Assembly (NCBI RefSeq): GCF_018688455.1
Contig: NZ_CP061319.1
Location: forward strand, 744,001 to 808,000
Length of the DNA stretch: 64,000 bases
Direction of reading: 5' to 3'
DNA from: Polynucleobacter sp. AM-7D1
Lineage (GTDB): Bacteria; Pseudomonadota; Gammaproteobacteria; Burkholderiales; Burkholderiaceae
Position numbers and translations under genes: made by a program. This document shows, in pieces, positions 41,426 to 49,140 of the stretch. The notes under the pieces are model-generated. The model was not told the DNA's origin, searched no databases, and was given only the letters and a program-made list of their open reading frames with translations. The first letter of the stretch is position 1, and every line of letters begins with the position of its first letter.

Positions 41426-42724
41426 ATGTTCCCCGTTTTTTTCCGCTTTTTTCTTCTTGTTTGCGCAGCTTTTTTAGCTGCTTTGATTGCCCAAAATAAT
41501 GTTGGCCCTATTACAGGCATTTCAGTCGGCATTGCTTTTCTCTCGATTCCTCTGATTTACTCCTACATTAATTTAGCGCGCCTACGAAAATACACTGTAG
41601 AGGATAGGCTAGAGTCAATGCCACTGCCTAGTGGTTATTGGGAAGAGGTTTTCTTTTACCTGCAACGATTAGTGCGCAATCTTAAGTTGCAAATGCTATC
41701 TGTTGAGAAACAACACGATCGGTTTATTGAAGCGTTTCAGGCTTCGCCAAACGGCATCATGATGCTGGATGATCAAGATCAAATTGAATGGTGCAATGCG
41801 ATCTCAGAGCGCTTCTTTGGCCTTCAATTCAAACGTGATGTGATGCAGCGTATTAATTTCCTGATCCGTCGACCTGAGTTTATTCGCTATCTTCATGATC
41901 GTCATTTTGAGGAGCCATTACTTTTAGAGCGTATGGGCCCTAAATCAAATCTGAGTTTGATGTTGCAAGCTTTTCCTTTTGGTGAGAAGCGTCACTTACT
42001 CTTGGTGCAAGATGTGACTGACCTACAAAAAGCGGATGCTATGCGGCGGGACTTTGTGGCCAACGTCTCCCATGAGATGAGAACTCCCATTACCGTATTA
42101 ATGGGGTTTCTGGAAACCATCCAATCTTTAGACTTGGATAAGGCTCAACAGGATCAATATTTTGAGATGATGATGTCTCAAGCCCAGCGCATGAAAAGCC
42201 TGGTAGAAGACTTATTGACTTTGGCCAATTTGGAAGCAAACTCTTTGCCGGCCCCAGCGCAGCCAATACAAATGCAGACTGTCATGGCACTACTAAAAAA
42301 TGATGCTGAGGCACTCTCTCAGGGTCATCATGCATTTCATTTTGATGTTGAGAGTTCTAAAAATATTCTGGGTGAAGAGCGAGAAATTCTCTCGGCATTT
42401 AGCAATTTAGTCTCAAATGCAATTCGATATACACCTGATGTTGGCTCTATTAGCGCATCTTGGCGCCTAAGCGCTGCGGGAGAGGGTGAATTCTCAGTCG
42501 TAGATACTGGCCCAGGAATCGCTTCAGAGCATCTTTCTAGACTAACCGAGCGCTTCTACAGGGTAGATCGTAGTCGCTCACGTGATACTGGTGGAACCGG
42601 CTTAGGATTGGCGATTGTCAAACATATTGCGAGTCGACATCAAACGCAATTGTTAATTGAGAGTACGCCTGGAAAGGGAAGCACTTTTACGATGCGTTTC
42701 CCTAAGGAGAGGCTGACAGATTAA
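41426..42724 (+). CDS. phoR: Phosphate regulon sensor histidine kinase PhoR
   Basis: Membrane-bound kinase that phosphorylates PhoB at low phosphate. 432 residues. Two adjacent N-terminal helices (residues 2-45) have almost no periplasmic loop, as in other PhoR. A PAS domain follows (QASPNGIMMLDDQDQIEWCN near residue 110). The H-box is FVANVSHEMRTPITVL near residue 212, the N-box LVSNAIRYT near residue 330, and the G-boxes VVDTGPGI and GGTGLGLAIVKH. ATG 41426. Confidence 0.96.
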   Translation: MFPVFFRFFLLVCAAFLAALIAQNNVGPITGISVGIAFLSIPLIYSYINLARLRKYTVEDRLESMPLPSGYWEEVFFYLQRLVRNLKLQMLSVEKQHDRFIEAFQASPNGIMMLDDQDQIEWCNAISERFFGLQFKRDVMQRINFLIRRPEFIRYLHDRHFEEPLLLERMGPKSNLSLMLQAFPFGEKRHLLLVQDVTDLQKADAMRRDFVANVSHEMRTPITVLMGFLETIQSLDLDKAQQDQYFEMMMSQAQRMKSLVEDLLTLANLEANSLPAPAQPIQMQTVMALLKNDAEALSQGHHAFHFDVESSKNILGEEREILSAFSNLVSNAIRYTPDVGSISASWRLSAAGEGEFSVVDTGPGIASEHLSRLTERFYRVDRSRSRDTGGTGLGLAIVKHIASRHQTQLLIESTPGKGSTFTMRFPKERLTD

Positions 42725-42732
42725 CTTGGGGC

Positions 42733-42966
42733 TTAATCTTTTTTGTCCTTCTTATCTTTTTTGTCCTTCTTATCCTTCTTATCCTTTTTGCGTTTAGATT
42801 CCTTGGGTAATTTATCTAACTTACCATTGGCATAAAGGCACCAAACTTTAATTTCTTCTAGAAGTTCAGTGAGGTCCTCATAAGATAGATTTTTAAAGTC
42901 TTGCAAACCAATGGCCCCAGACTCTTGAAGCTGTTTAACAGCATCTTCGTACTTATATGCACTCAT
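42733..42966 (-). CDS. Small acidic/lysine protein with C-terminal Lys-Lys-Asp repeats
   Basis: 77-residue protein of unknown function, from ATG 42966 (GGAA just upstream). Residues 1-55 look like a small helical domain (YEDAVKQLQESGAIGLQDF, then a Leu/Glu-rich helix). The tail from about residue 58 is KESKRKKD followed by five KKD units. It sits between phoR (convergent, 8 bases away) and ppx, where many Burkholderiaceae carry ppk. The repeat is coded by tandem 18-base copies. Mixed Lys/Asp tracts could bind polyphosphate or RNA, but that is speculative. Confidence 0.65.
   Translation of the reverse strand: MSAYKYEDAVKQLQESGAIGLQDFKNLSYEDLTELLEEIKVWCLYANGKLDKLPKESKRKKDKKDKKDKKDKKDKKD
42737..42781. 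repeat. Tandem 18-base repeat encoding the KKD tail
   Basis: Two perfect 18-base copies (42737-42754 and 42755-42772) and a 9-base partial copy (42773-42781). Repeats of this kind change copy number easily, so tail length may vary between strains. Confidence 0.8.
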
Positions 42967-43171
42967 AAATTTCCACGTAAAGTTGTAAGAACGAGGTAAT
43001 CCTAGCAAAGTAATGTGACAAAAATAGTTTTTTAGAAGATTGGCTATAGCGCATAGGGGCTAGGGCCCTGATTTCAGGTTGTTGCTACCAATAAATAGAC
43101 CTTTTAGTTTCTATTCTATTGGTCAGCGATGCTGTCTTATTTGTGAAATATTTTCCTGTCATGATCTATTT

Positions 43172-43384
43172 GTGAATAGATTGAACCAAACTCAGCATGC
43201 CATCATTACTTGCCCGAATTGTCAGGGCCATGAAATTTTGGATATTGCCCAAGCTAGCTCCATGCACCTTTACAGATGCCCCTCATGTAATGGCCTCCTA
43301 AAAGCAAAATCTGGGGATTGCTGCATATTGTGTAGCTTTGCTAACAGGGATTGCGCTAGTTCCGAGCAAAATTTAGCCGCTTAG
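43172..43384 (+). CDS. Small GDCCVxC-type cysteine protein
   Basis: Short Cys-rich protein with CPNC, then RCPSC, then the hallmark KSGDCCILC near the C-terminus. This matches the GDCCVxC family, whose members are suspected metal-binding or redox proteins and sometimes selenoproteins. No ATG is suitable; GTG 43172 or TTG 43181 are the likely starts, and no clear ribosome-binding site is seen. Located just upstream of ppx and its Pho box. Function unknown. Confidence 0.6.
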   Translation: MNRLNQTQHAIITCPNCQGHEILDIAQASSMHLYRCPSCNGLLKAKSGDCCILCSFANRDCASSEQNLAA

Positions 43385-43409
43385 GCTTTTGCCAGTAGAC
43401 TGTGGTTCA

Positions 43410-43454
43410 TTTTCATGAATATGTCATGAGAGTTTCATAAAATAGACATATTCA
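43410..43454 (+). promoter_or_regulatory. PhoB-box array and -10 before ppx
   Basis: Four 7-base units in 11-base phase: TTTTCAT (43410), ATGTCAT (43421), GTTTCAT (43432) and TAGACAT (43443). The best pair, 43421-43438, is followed after 10 bases by TATTCA (43449-43454), the same spacing as at pstS. The ppx start is 27 bases further on. Confidence 0.65.
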
Positions 43455-43481
43455 TATTGAAACCTGTTAACTGGAACAATT

Positions 43482-45047
43482 TTGGCTGTTAATAAAGATA
43501 TTTCAGGAAATACTCCTCGCGATCTGGTGGCGGCAGTCGACCTTGGGTCGAATAGCTTTCGCATGCTCGTTGCTCAGGTGGTGAAAACACCATCGGGAAC
43601 TCAGTTGCGCCCCATTGATACTCTGCGGGAGTCTGTGCGTCTTGCGGCCGGTCTTACTGATAACAAGTTATTGGGAAATGATGCCTATCAGCGTGGCCTG
43701 ACAGCGATTCGTCGCTTTGGTGAGCGTATTCGGGGCTTTGATCCTTCCAAGGTACGTGCTGTTGCTACTAATACCTTGAGGGTAGCAAAAAATGCCCCTA
43801 GCTTTATTCGTGATGCCGAAGAAGCTTTGGGTTTCCCTATTGAAGTGATTGCCGGCGTTGAAGAGGCGCGCCTGATTTATATTGGTGCTGCCCATGAGGT
43901 CTCAGCTGTTCAGGGAAATCGCTTAGTGGTTGATATTGGTGGCGGCTCTACTGAGTTCATCATCGGTAAAGGCTATGAGCCAAAGTTGATGGAGAGTCTC
44001 TATATTGGCTGCGTCTCTCATAGTCTACGGTTTTTCCCTAAAGGTAATATTGATGCTCATGCTTTCAAGGAAGCAGAATTAGCAGCACGCCGAGAGATTC
44101 AAGTGATCTCTGGGGCTTACCTTAAAAGCGGTTGGAAACAGGTGATTGGTTCTTCAGGAACTGCGCGTGCTTTGGCAGATCTGATCGCTGAAAATAACTT
44201 TAATGGCCAGCAAAGTGAAGGCTTGACCATGGGGCGTGTCAATGGCGCTAGTGGCCTTATTACACGCGATGGCTTGAGAGCCATGAAGAAGCATCTTCTC
44301 AAGTATGAAAATCTTAGTCAGGTTGAGCTTCAGGGTCTAAAAGATGATCGTCGATCAGTCTGGCCGGGCGGTTTGGCCATCATGATTGCTGTATTTGATG
44401 AGCTGGGCATTGAAAGTATGGAGGTCACAGACGCTGCATTACGTGTAGGAGTCTTGTATGACCTCCTGGGCCGTTCCCAACATGACGATATGCGCTTCGT
44501 TACGGTAGAGCAGTTTATGCAACGCTATGCCGTTGATCGTGAGCAGGCAAAGAGAGTAGGGATACACGCCGCAGAATTTTTATCTCAACTACCAAAGCCG
44601 GACTCTGAGGATCGGGAAGATAACATTGCATTATTGCAATGGGCTGCCAATCTTCATGAAATCGGTTTATCGATTGCCCACAATGGATATCACAAGCATT
44701 CAGCTTACATTGCAGGTAATGCAGATATGCCGGGATTTTCGAAGAATGACCAGGCAAGGTTGGCTGCGCTCCTTATAGGCCATGCCGGTAAGCTCGGAAA
44801 ATTAGCGAATAATTCTAGTTTTAGAGATTGGCGAATGTTGTTCTGCTTGCGCTTGTCACAGGTTCTTTGCCGCGGTAGGAGTGATATTCAACTTCCCAAA
44901 GTCAAGGTATCTGAAGTAGACGGCTCTTATATTGTGAGCCTATCAAAAGATTGGGTTGAGGAGCATCCTTTGACCGAATTTAGTTTGCTAAAGGAAGCGG
45001 CCGAGTGGGAACGTATCGGCCGTCCTTACAAAGTAATCTTGCGTTAA
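43482..45047 (+). CDS. ppx: Exopolyphosphatase / guanosine pentaphosphatase (Ppx/GppA)
   Basis: Removes phosphate from polyphosphate ends. 521 residues. The Ppx/GppA ASKHA fold has the phosphate-1 motif AAVDLGSNSFRMLVAQ near residue 17 and VVDIGGGSTEFIIG near residue 148. The catalytic Glu region is VEEARLIY near residue 125, and a C-terminal HD-like domain contains WAANLHEIGLSIAHNGYHKH near residue 387. TTG start 43482; no ATG is available before the first motif. Its stop abuts the converging olsB stop with no spacer. Confidence 0.93.
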   Translation: MAVNKDISGNTPRDLVAAVDLGSNSFRMLVAQVVKTPSGTQLRPIDTLRESVRLAAGLTDNKLLGNDAYQRGLTAIRRFGERIRGFDPSKVRAVATNTLRVAKNAPSFIRDAEEALGFPIEVIAGVEEARLIYIGAAHEVSAVQGNRLVVDIGGGSTEFIIGKGYEPKLMESLYIGCVSHSLRFFPKGNIDAHAFKEAELAARREIQVISGAYLKSGWKQVIGSSGTARALADLIAENNFNGQQSEGLTMGRVNGASGLITRDGLRAMKKHLLKYENLSQVELQGLKDDRRSVWPGGLAIMIAVFDELGIESMEVTDAALRVGVLYDLLGRSQHDDMRFVTVEQFMQRYAVDREQAKRVGIHAAEFLSQLPKPDSEDREDNIALLQWAANLHEIGLSIAHNGYHKHSAYIAGNADMPGFSKNDQARLAALLIGHAGKLGKLANNSSFRDWRMLFCLRLSQVLCRGRSDIQLPKVKVSEVDGSYIVSLSKDWVEEHPLTEFSLLKEAAEWERIGRPYKVILR

Positions 45048-45986
45048 TTACATGCCCAAGAAGTGCTTGGCGTAGCGTGGATTGATTTCAGATAAGCGGA
45101 GCATGGTGAGTACGTCTGCAGTATTAAAATCTGGATCCCAGGCTGGCGCACTGCAAATCTTAGCGCCTAACTTAAGGTAGCCTTTAATCAAGGGCGGTGG
45201 CTCAACTTGTAAACCACCATTTAAGCGCTCCAAGGGCAGCGGTAGTCTTGGGAAAGCGTGATTTTCCACTGGAGCCATTTGATCATTGCTCAGTGAGTTG
45301 TATAGGCTTGCGGCAAAATGACCGCCGTCTGCCATAGGAATACTTGCACATCCAAGCATGATTTCATAATCGTGTTTTTGCATGTACTGGGCTAGACCGC
45401 TCCACAATGCCATGATGACTGCGCCTGAGCGATAGTCAGCATGAACACATGATCGACCTAATTCAACCATCTTAGGGCGCAAGTGATTGAGGCGAGAAAG
45501 ATCAAATTCAGAATCTGAGTAGAGGCGACCAATTTCAGCGGCTTTGTGCGGTGGGAGGACTCGATAGGTACCAACCACCTTCAGCGTCTCTTGATCGCGG
45601 ATGAGAAGGTGGTCGCAGTAGGTGTCAAACTCATCGATATCTAAGTCTTCAGGATGGGCTGGTAGGCTTGCACCCATTTCCTCTGCAAATACTTTGAAAC
45701 GCAAACGTTGAGCTTCCTTCACTTCCTTAGGATTTGAGGCCCAGCTAATTTGAAAAGCAGGGCGCTTGGCTTTGCTAATTACTTTCTCGTTAGCAATCGG
45801 CTCAATAGCTAAAACTTCGTTGCGTGCACGCAAAGCAAACTTTTTACCGAATAATTTCTTGGCAATTTTCTTGGAAAAAAGCTTTTTAATTGCTTTGGCT
45901 TTGCTGGTCTTCTCTTTTTTTGGCTTTTGCTCAAATCGCCCATTAAACAGATCAAATGCAGCGAGAGGATTTGGGATATCGGACAT
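45048..45986 (-). CDS. olsB: L-ornithine N-alpha-acyltransferase (OlsB-like)
   Basis: GNAT-fold enzyme that would attach a 3-hydroxyacyl group from ACP to ornithine, making lyso-ornithine lipid. 312 residues. Family marks: LRFKVFAEEMGA, DIDEFDTYCDHLLIRD near residue 117, VVGTYRVLP, GRLYSDSEFDLSRL near residue 155, MVELGRSCVHADYRSGAVIM near residue 172 and IMLGCASIP. An N-terminal extension of about 70 residues is Lys-rich, including KKLFSKKIAKKLFGKKF. Last gene of the plcP-agt-dgkA-olsB operon, 42 bases after dgkA. Known OlsB proteins act with OlsA, encoded at 48360. Confidence 0.85.
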   Translation of the reverse strand: MSDIPNPLAAFDLFNGRFEQKPKKEKTSKAKAIKKLFSKKIAKKLFGKKFALRARNEVLAIEPIANEKVISKAKRPAFQISWASNPKEVKEAQRLRFKVFAEEMGASLPAHPEDLDIDEFDTYCDHLLIRDQETLKVVGTYRVLPPHKAAEIGRLYSDSEFDLSRLNHLRPKMVELGRSCVHADYRSGAVIMALWSGLAQYMQKHDYEIMLGCASIPMADGGHFAASLYNSLSNDQMAPVENHAFPRLPLPLERLNGGLQVEPPPLIKGYLKLGAKICSAPAWDPDFNTADVLTMLRLSEINPRYAKHFLGM

Positions 45987-46028
45987 GAGTTTCCTTATTT
46001 AGGTTAAGTCAATCGTAAAAGGGCTCTG

Positions 46029-46433
46029 TTACCAATTGATGACAAGGGGGAGGCAAATGGTGGCCCAAAGTAGAGCTGCAATCAGTAATGCCAACATGAC
46101 TGCAGCTGAGCCAAAGTCTTTAGCTCTTTTAGATAGGTCATGATGATCAAAGGAGATTCGATCAATTGCCGCTTCAACGCTAGAGTTAAGTAGCTCCACC
46201 ACTAAAACAAGTAGTAGCGATGTAATGAGGATGCATTTTTCAACTGGACTCACCGGTATCCATAATGCTATTGGAGTTAGCAAGGCTAGTAAGGTCAGTT
46301 CTTGCCTAAATGCACTCTCCTCTTTAAACGCATACACAATGCCGCACCAAGAGTTTTTTGCAGCATGCCAAGCTCTTGTTAGTCCACGATTTCCTTTGTG
46401 TGGATTTTGCTTAATATCGTAAGGGGTAGTCAA
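46029..46433 (-). CDS. dgkA: Diacylglycerol kinase
   Basis: Small inner-membrane kinase turning diacylglycerol into phosphatidic acid with ATP. 134 residues, three helices. DgkA signature: SWCGIVYAFKEESAFRQEL near residue 28, and VVELLNSSVEAAIDRI followed by AKDFGSAAVMLAL, including the catalytic Glu. TTG start 46433 with AGAAGA upstream. It is 9 bases after the agt stop, so in the same transcript as plcP. It could recycle diacylglycerol released by PlcP. Confidence 0.93.
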   Translation of the reverse strand: MTTPYDIKQNPHKGNRGLTRAWHAAKNSWCGIVYAFKEESAFRQELTLLALLTPIALWIPVSPVEKCILITSLLLVLVVELLNSSVEAAIDRISFDHHDLSKRAKDFGSAAVMLALLIAALLWATICLPLVINW

Positions 46434-46442
46434 AATATCTTC

Positions 46443-47471
46443 TTAAGCTAAGGCGGTGATATGAACTTGCGCAGAAGGCACAGGTTTGAGGTGTTTGGCA
46501 AATTGCTCTGAAGCAGCTCTCCAGGAGAATTTCTCGGCATGTGCTCTGGCAAGCTCACGTGGAATTCGTAAGGCTTGTATACAGGCTTCCCGCAGATCTT
46601 CGTGCATTGCGCCTGCAGGAGAGTCGCCTAGAACATCAATTGGGCCAGTAACTGGATAGGCGGCAACAGGGGTGCCGCAGGCCATAGCTTCAAGTAATAC
46701 CAAGCCAAATGTATCGGTTTTGCTTGGGAATACAAATACATCGGCGGCTGCATATACCTTGGCTAGTTCATCTTGCTGTAAAACACCTAGGTAATTGATA
46801 TTGGGATATTTTTGCTTAATCTCTGCCATGGCAGGACCATCGCCAACTACCCACTTAGAACCTGGTAAATCAATTTCTAAGAATGCATTGATGTTTTTTT
46901 CTACGGCAACGCGTCCGACGTATAGAAAAATCGGGTGCGCACTATTGAGTGCTTTGGAGTCTTGCATTTTGAAGATGTCTAAATCAACTCCACGCGACCA
47001 GAGCACTACGTTTTTGAGTCCGTATTCTTCAAGATCATTTTTAACCACAATTGTAGGCGCCATTACTGCCATTGATGGGCCATGGAACCAACGAATAAAG
47101 GCATAAGTGATGGCCAATGGAATTCCGGTGCGTGCTTTCACGTACTCTGGAAAGCGTGTATGGTAGGCGGTAGAAAAGGGCAGATTATTTTTAACGGCGT
47201 AGGAGCGTGCAGAAAGTCCCAGAGGGCCTTCGGTTGCAATATGCATCGCATCAGGAGCAAATTCTTTAATTCTGCGTGCCACCTCTTTGCCGGGAAACAG
47301 GGATAGGGCAATATCAGGATAAGTAGGGCAGGGAATAGATTTAAAACCATTCGGTGTGATCATCTCTACTTCGTGACCCATACCAATCAATTCAGCACGG
47401 GTTTGCTTGAGGGTTCTGACAACGCCGTTGACTTGTGGATCCCATGCATCCGTAATAATCATTATTTTCAT
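46443..47471 (-). CDS. GT4 glycosyltransferase, probable diacylglycerol glycosyltransferase (Agt-like)
   Basis: 342-residue GT-B-fold retaining glycosyltransferase. N-terminal domain begins ITDAWDPQVNGVVRTLKQT with the acceptor loop TAYHTRFPEYVKAR near residue 103. The nucleotide-sugar domain has LYVGRVAVEKNI near residue 188 and FPSKTDTFGLVLLEAMACG near residue 250, where Asp takes the first place of the Ex7E motif, as common in this subgroup. The start overlaps the plcP stop (ATGA). In marine and soil bacteria an adjacent plcP/agt pair makes glycolipids from diacylglycerol at low phosphate, which is the basis of this call. Sugar donor unknown; a mannosyltransferase for another acceptor is the main alternative. 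Confidence 0.78.
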   Translation of the reverse strand: MKIMIITDAWDPQVNGVVRTLKQTRAELIGMGHEVEMITPNGFKSIPCPTYPDIALSLFPGKEVARRIKEFAPDAMHIATEGPLGLSARSYAVKNNLPFSTAYHTRFPEYVKARTGIPLAITYAFIRWFHGPSMAVMAPTIVVKNDLEEYGLKNVVLWSRGVDLDIFKMQDSKALNSAHPIFLYVGRVAVEKNINAFLEIDLPGSKWVVGDGPAMAEIKQKYPNINYLGVLQQDELAKVYAAADVFVFPSKTDTFGLVLLEAMACGTPVAAYPVTGPIDVLGDSPAGAMHEDLREACIQALRIPRELARAHAEKFSWRAASEQFAKHLKPVPSAQVHITALA

Positions 47472-48277
47472 GCGATAGCCTCTTTATTAAGAACTTGAAC
47501 AGCGGGTTGATGAGCAATTTCTGCTGCGACTACTGGATCACCTTTGATATGTGTCCAGTAAATAATTTTGAGTTCACCGGTAGTTGTTTCCACTAAGGCC
47601 GAAAGACTTTCAACCCAGTCACCATCATTGCAATAGAGCAGGCCATCGATCTCACGAATTTCTGCTTTATGAATATGGCCGCACACAACACCGTCGCAGT
47701 CACGCAAGCGGGCTTCTCTAGCCATGATGTGTTCAAAATCAGCGATATAGCTCACTGCATTTTTGACTTGATGCTTGAGGTACTGGGAAAGAGACCAGTA
47801 CTGTAATCCCATCTTTACACGCAACATATTGAAATAGCGATTGATGTATAGGATGAAGGTATACATGGAATCGCCCACGTAGGCGAGCCACTTGGCGTAT
47901 TGCATTACCCCATCAAATAAATCGCCATGAGTAACCCAGAGCTTTCGACCATCAAGCGTGGTATGGATTACCTCTTCTTGAACTTTGATATCCCCAAAAG
48001 ACATGCCACAGTATTGTCTAGCAGCTTCATCATGATTACCGGGGATATAAATGACTTCAGAGCCTTTACGAGCTTTGCGCAATAACTTCTGCACTACGTC
48101 ATTGTGAGATTGTGGCCAGTAGAAAGAGCGTTTTAATTTCCAGCCATCAATAATGTCACCGACTAAATAAAACGTATCTGACTCATTGTGTTTCAAGAAA
48201 TCGAGGAGGTACTGAGCCTGACACCCAGAAGTTCCTAGGTGTACATCTGAAATCCAGATAGCTCTGTAGTGCATCAT
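47468..48277 (-). CDS. plcP: Metallophosphoesterase, probable phospholipase C (PlcP-like)
   Basis: 269-residue calcineurin-type phosphoesterase with all metal motifs: SDVHLG (D11, H13), GDIIDGWK (D41), GNHDE (N81, H82, D83), VTHGD near residue 115 and GHIHKAE near residue 200. It resembles UDP-2,3-diacylglucosamine hydrolase (LpxH), and PlcP enzymes are often annotated so. The operon (agt, dgkA, olsB), the overlap with agt and the PhoB operator upstream point to PlcP, which cuts phospholipids to diacylglycerol during phosphate starvation. ATG 48277 or 48274. Confidence 0.75.
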   Translation of the reverse strand: MMHYRAIWISDVHLGTSGCQAQYLLDFLKHNESDTFYLVGDIIDGWKLKRSFYWPQSHNDVVQKLLRKARKGSEVIYIPGNHDEAARQYCGMSFGDIKVQEEVIHTTLDGRKLWVTHGDLFDGVMQYAKWLAYVGDSMYTFILYINRYFNMLRVKMGLQYWSLSQYLKHQVKNAVSYIADFEHIMAREARLRDCDGVVCGHIHKAEIREIDGLLYCNDGDWVESLSALVETTTGELKIIYWTHIKGDPVVAAEIAHQPAVQVLNKEAIA

Positions 48278-48301
48278 GAGTTCATATTTAGCCTGTCATT
48301 T

Positions 48302-48341
48302 ATGAAGGCCTCATGACACTTTTAAGTCAGTTTGATGACTT
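48302..48341 (-). promoter_or_regulatory. Extended PhoB operator of the plcP-agt-dgkA-olsB operon
   Basis: Read on the minus strand there are four 7-base units spaced by 4 bases: AAGTCAT (48341-48335), CTGACTT (48330-48324), GTGTCAT (48319-48313) and CCTTCAT (48308-48302). The central spacer is AAAA. CTGACTT AAAA GTGTCAT is the best pair, with CATAAA (48304-48299) or TAAATA (48290-48285) as possible -10. It lies 24 bases before plcP and 18 bases before the divergent olsA start, so it could serve both. Confidence 0.7.
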
Positions 48342-48359
48342 GATTTATATTCTGAGCTT

Positions 48360-49133
48360 ATGAAACTTCATGCATCAAAAGATGAAACATTGTCTAGAAA
48401 GACATTACCTATTTTAATTTGGGTGAGGGTTCTTGTTCATATTCTTGCTGGTGTTTTCACACTCTCCTTGATCTTTCCGTTTACTAGTCAATCGCAAAAG
48501 GATCGCAAGATACAACAATGGTCACAGCGTCTCCTCCTCATCTTTAAGCTAAAGTTGGTTGTCACTGGTTTGGACGATGTGATCACCACCCCTTCTTTAT
48601 TCTCAGCAAATCATATTTCTTGGCTAGATATTCATGCCATCAATGCCTGTAAACCCATTCGATTTGTTGCTAAGTCAGAGGTAAGATCTTGGCCAATCTT
48701 TGGTTGGATGGCAAAGCAATTGGGAACGGTTTTTATACGTAGAGATAGTGCGCGTCATGCTAGGCAAGTAGTAGAGCAAATGGCAGAAGTACTTAAAACT
48801 GAATCAATTTGTATTTTTCCCGAAGGAACCTCTACCAACGGAGTCCAAGTATTGCCTTTTAAACCCAATCTATTTGAGTCTGCCTTGGCTGCCAAATGCC
48901 CGATTTATCCTCTCTCTATTCGCTATGTCTGTGAGAAAACGGGTTTGAGGAGTGACTCACCGGCTTTTATTGGGGATATGGGGCTATTGGAATCCATGTC
49001 TAGAGTGATTCATGAGCCTGGCTTGCTGGTCCAGATACACTTTTTGCAGCCTTATCGAGCCGAGATTTCAGGGGGTTCTGATCGCAAACAGGTGGCAGCA
49101 TATTGTCAGGAATCGATCGCCCAAACCCTATAA
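48360..49133 (+). CDS. olsA: 1-acylglycerol-3-phosphate O-acyltransferase family, probable OlsA
   Basis: PlsC-type acyltransferase, 257 residues, with one N-terminal membrane helix (residues 18-40). Motif I NHISWLD (H85 and D90, Hx4D), motif II region GTVFIRRDSARHA near residue 122, motif III FPEGTST (153-159) and a later PIYPLSIRY are visible. It may be the housekeeping PlsC, but its position opposite the plcP-agt-dgkA-olsB operon suggests OlsA, which O-acylates lyso-ornithine lipid. The ATG at 48360 has no clear ribosome-binding site and sits 18 bases from the PhoB operator. Confidence 0.75.
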   Translation: MKLHASKDETLSRKTLPILIWVRVLVHILAGVFTLSLIFPFTSQSQKDRKIQQWSQRLLLIFKLKLVVTGLDDVITTPSLFSANHISWLDIHAINACKPIRFVAKSEVRSWPIFGWMAKQLGTVFIRRDSARHARQVVEQMAEVLKTESICIFPEGTSTNGVQVLPFKPNLFESALAAKCPIYPLSIRYVCEKTGLRSDSPAFIGDMGLLESMSRVIHEPGLLVQIHFLQPYRAEISGGSDRKQVAAYCQESIAQTL

Positions 49134-49140
49134 GCAATAT

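Noticed and set aside
43156..43173. Perfect CTGTCAT half-site upstream of the GDCCVxC gene
   Set aside because: The second unit (TATTTGT) does not match, and there is no phased -10, so it is not called a Pho box.
48293..48310. Plus-strand CTGTCAT followed by TTAT, possible Pho box toward olsA
   Set aside because: The second unit (GAAGGCC) fails to match. The minus-strand array is far better.
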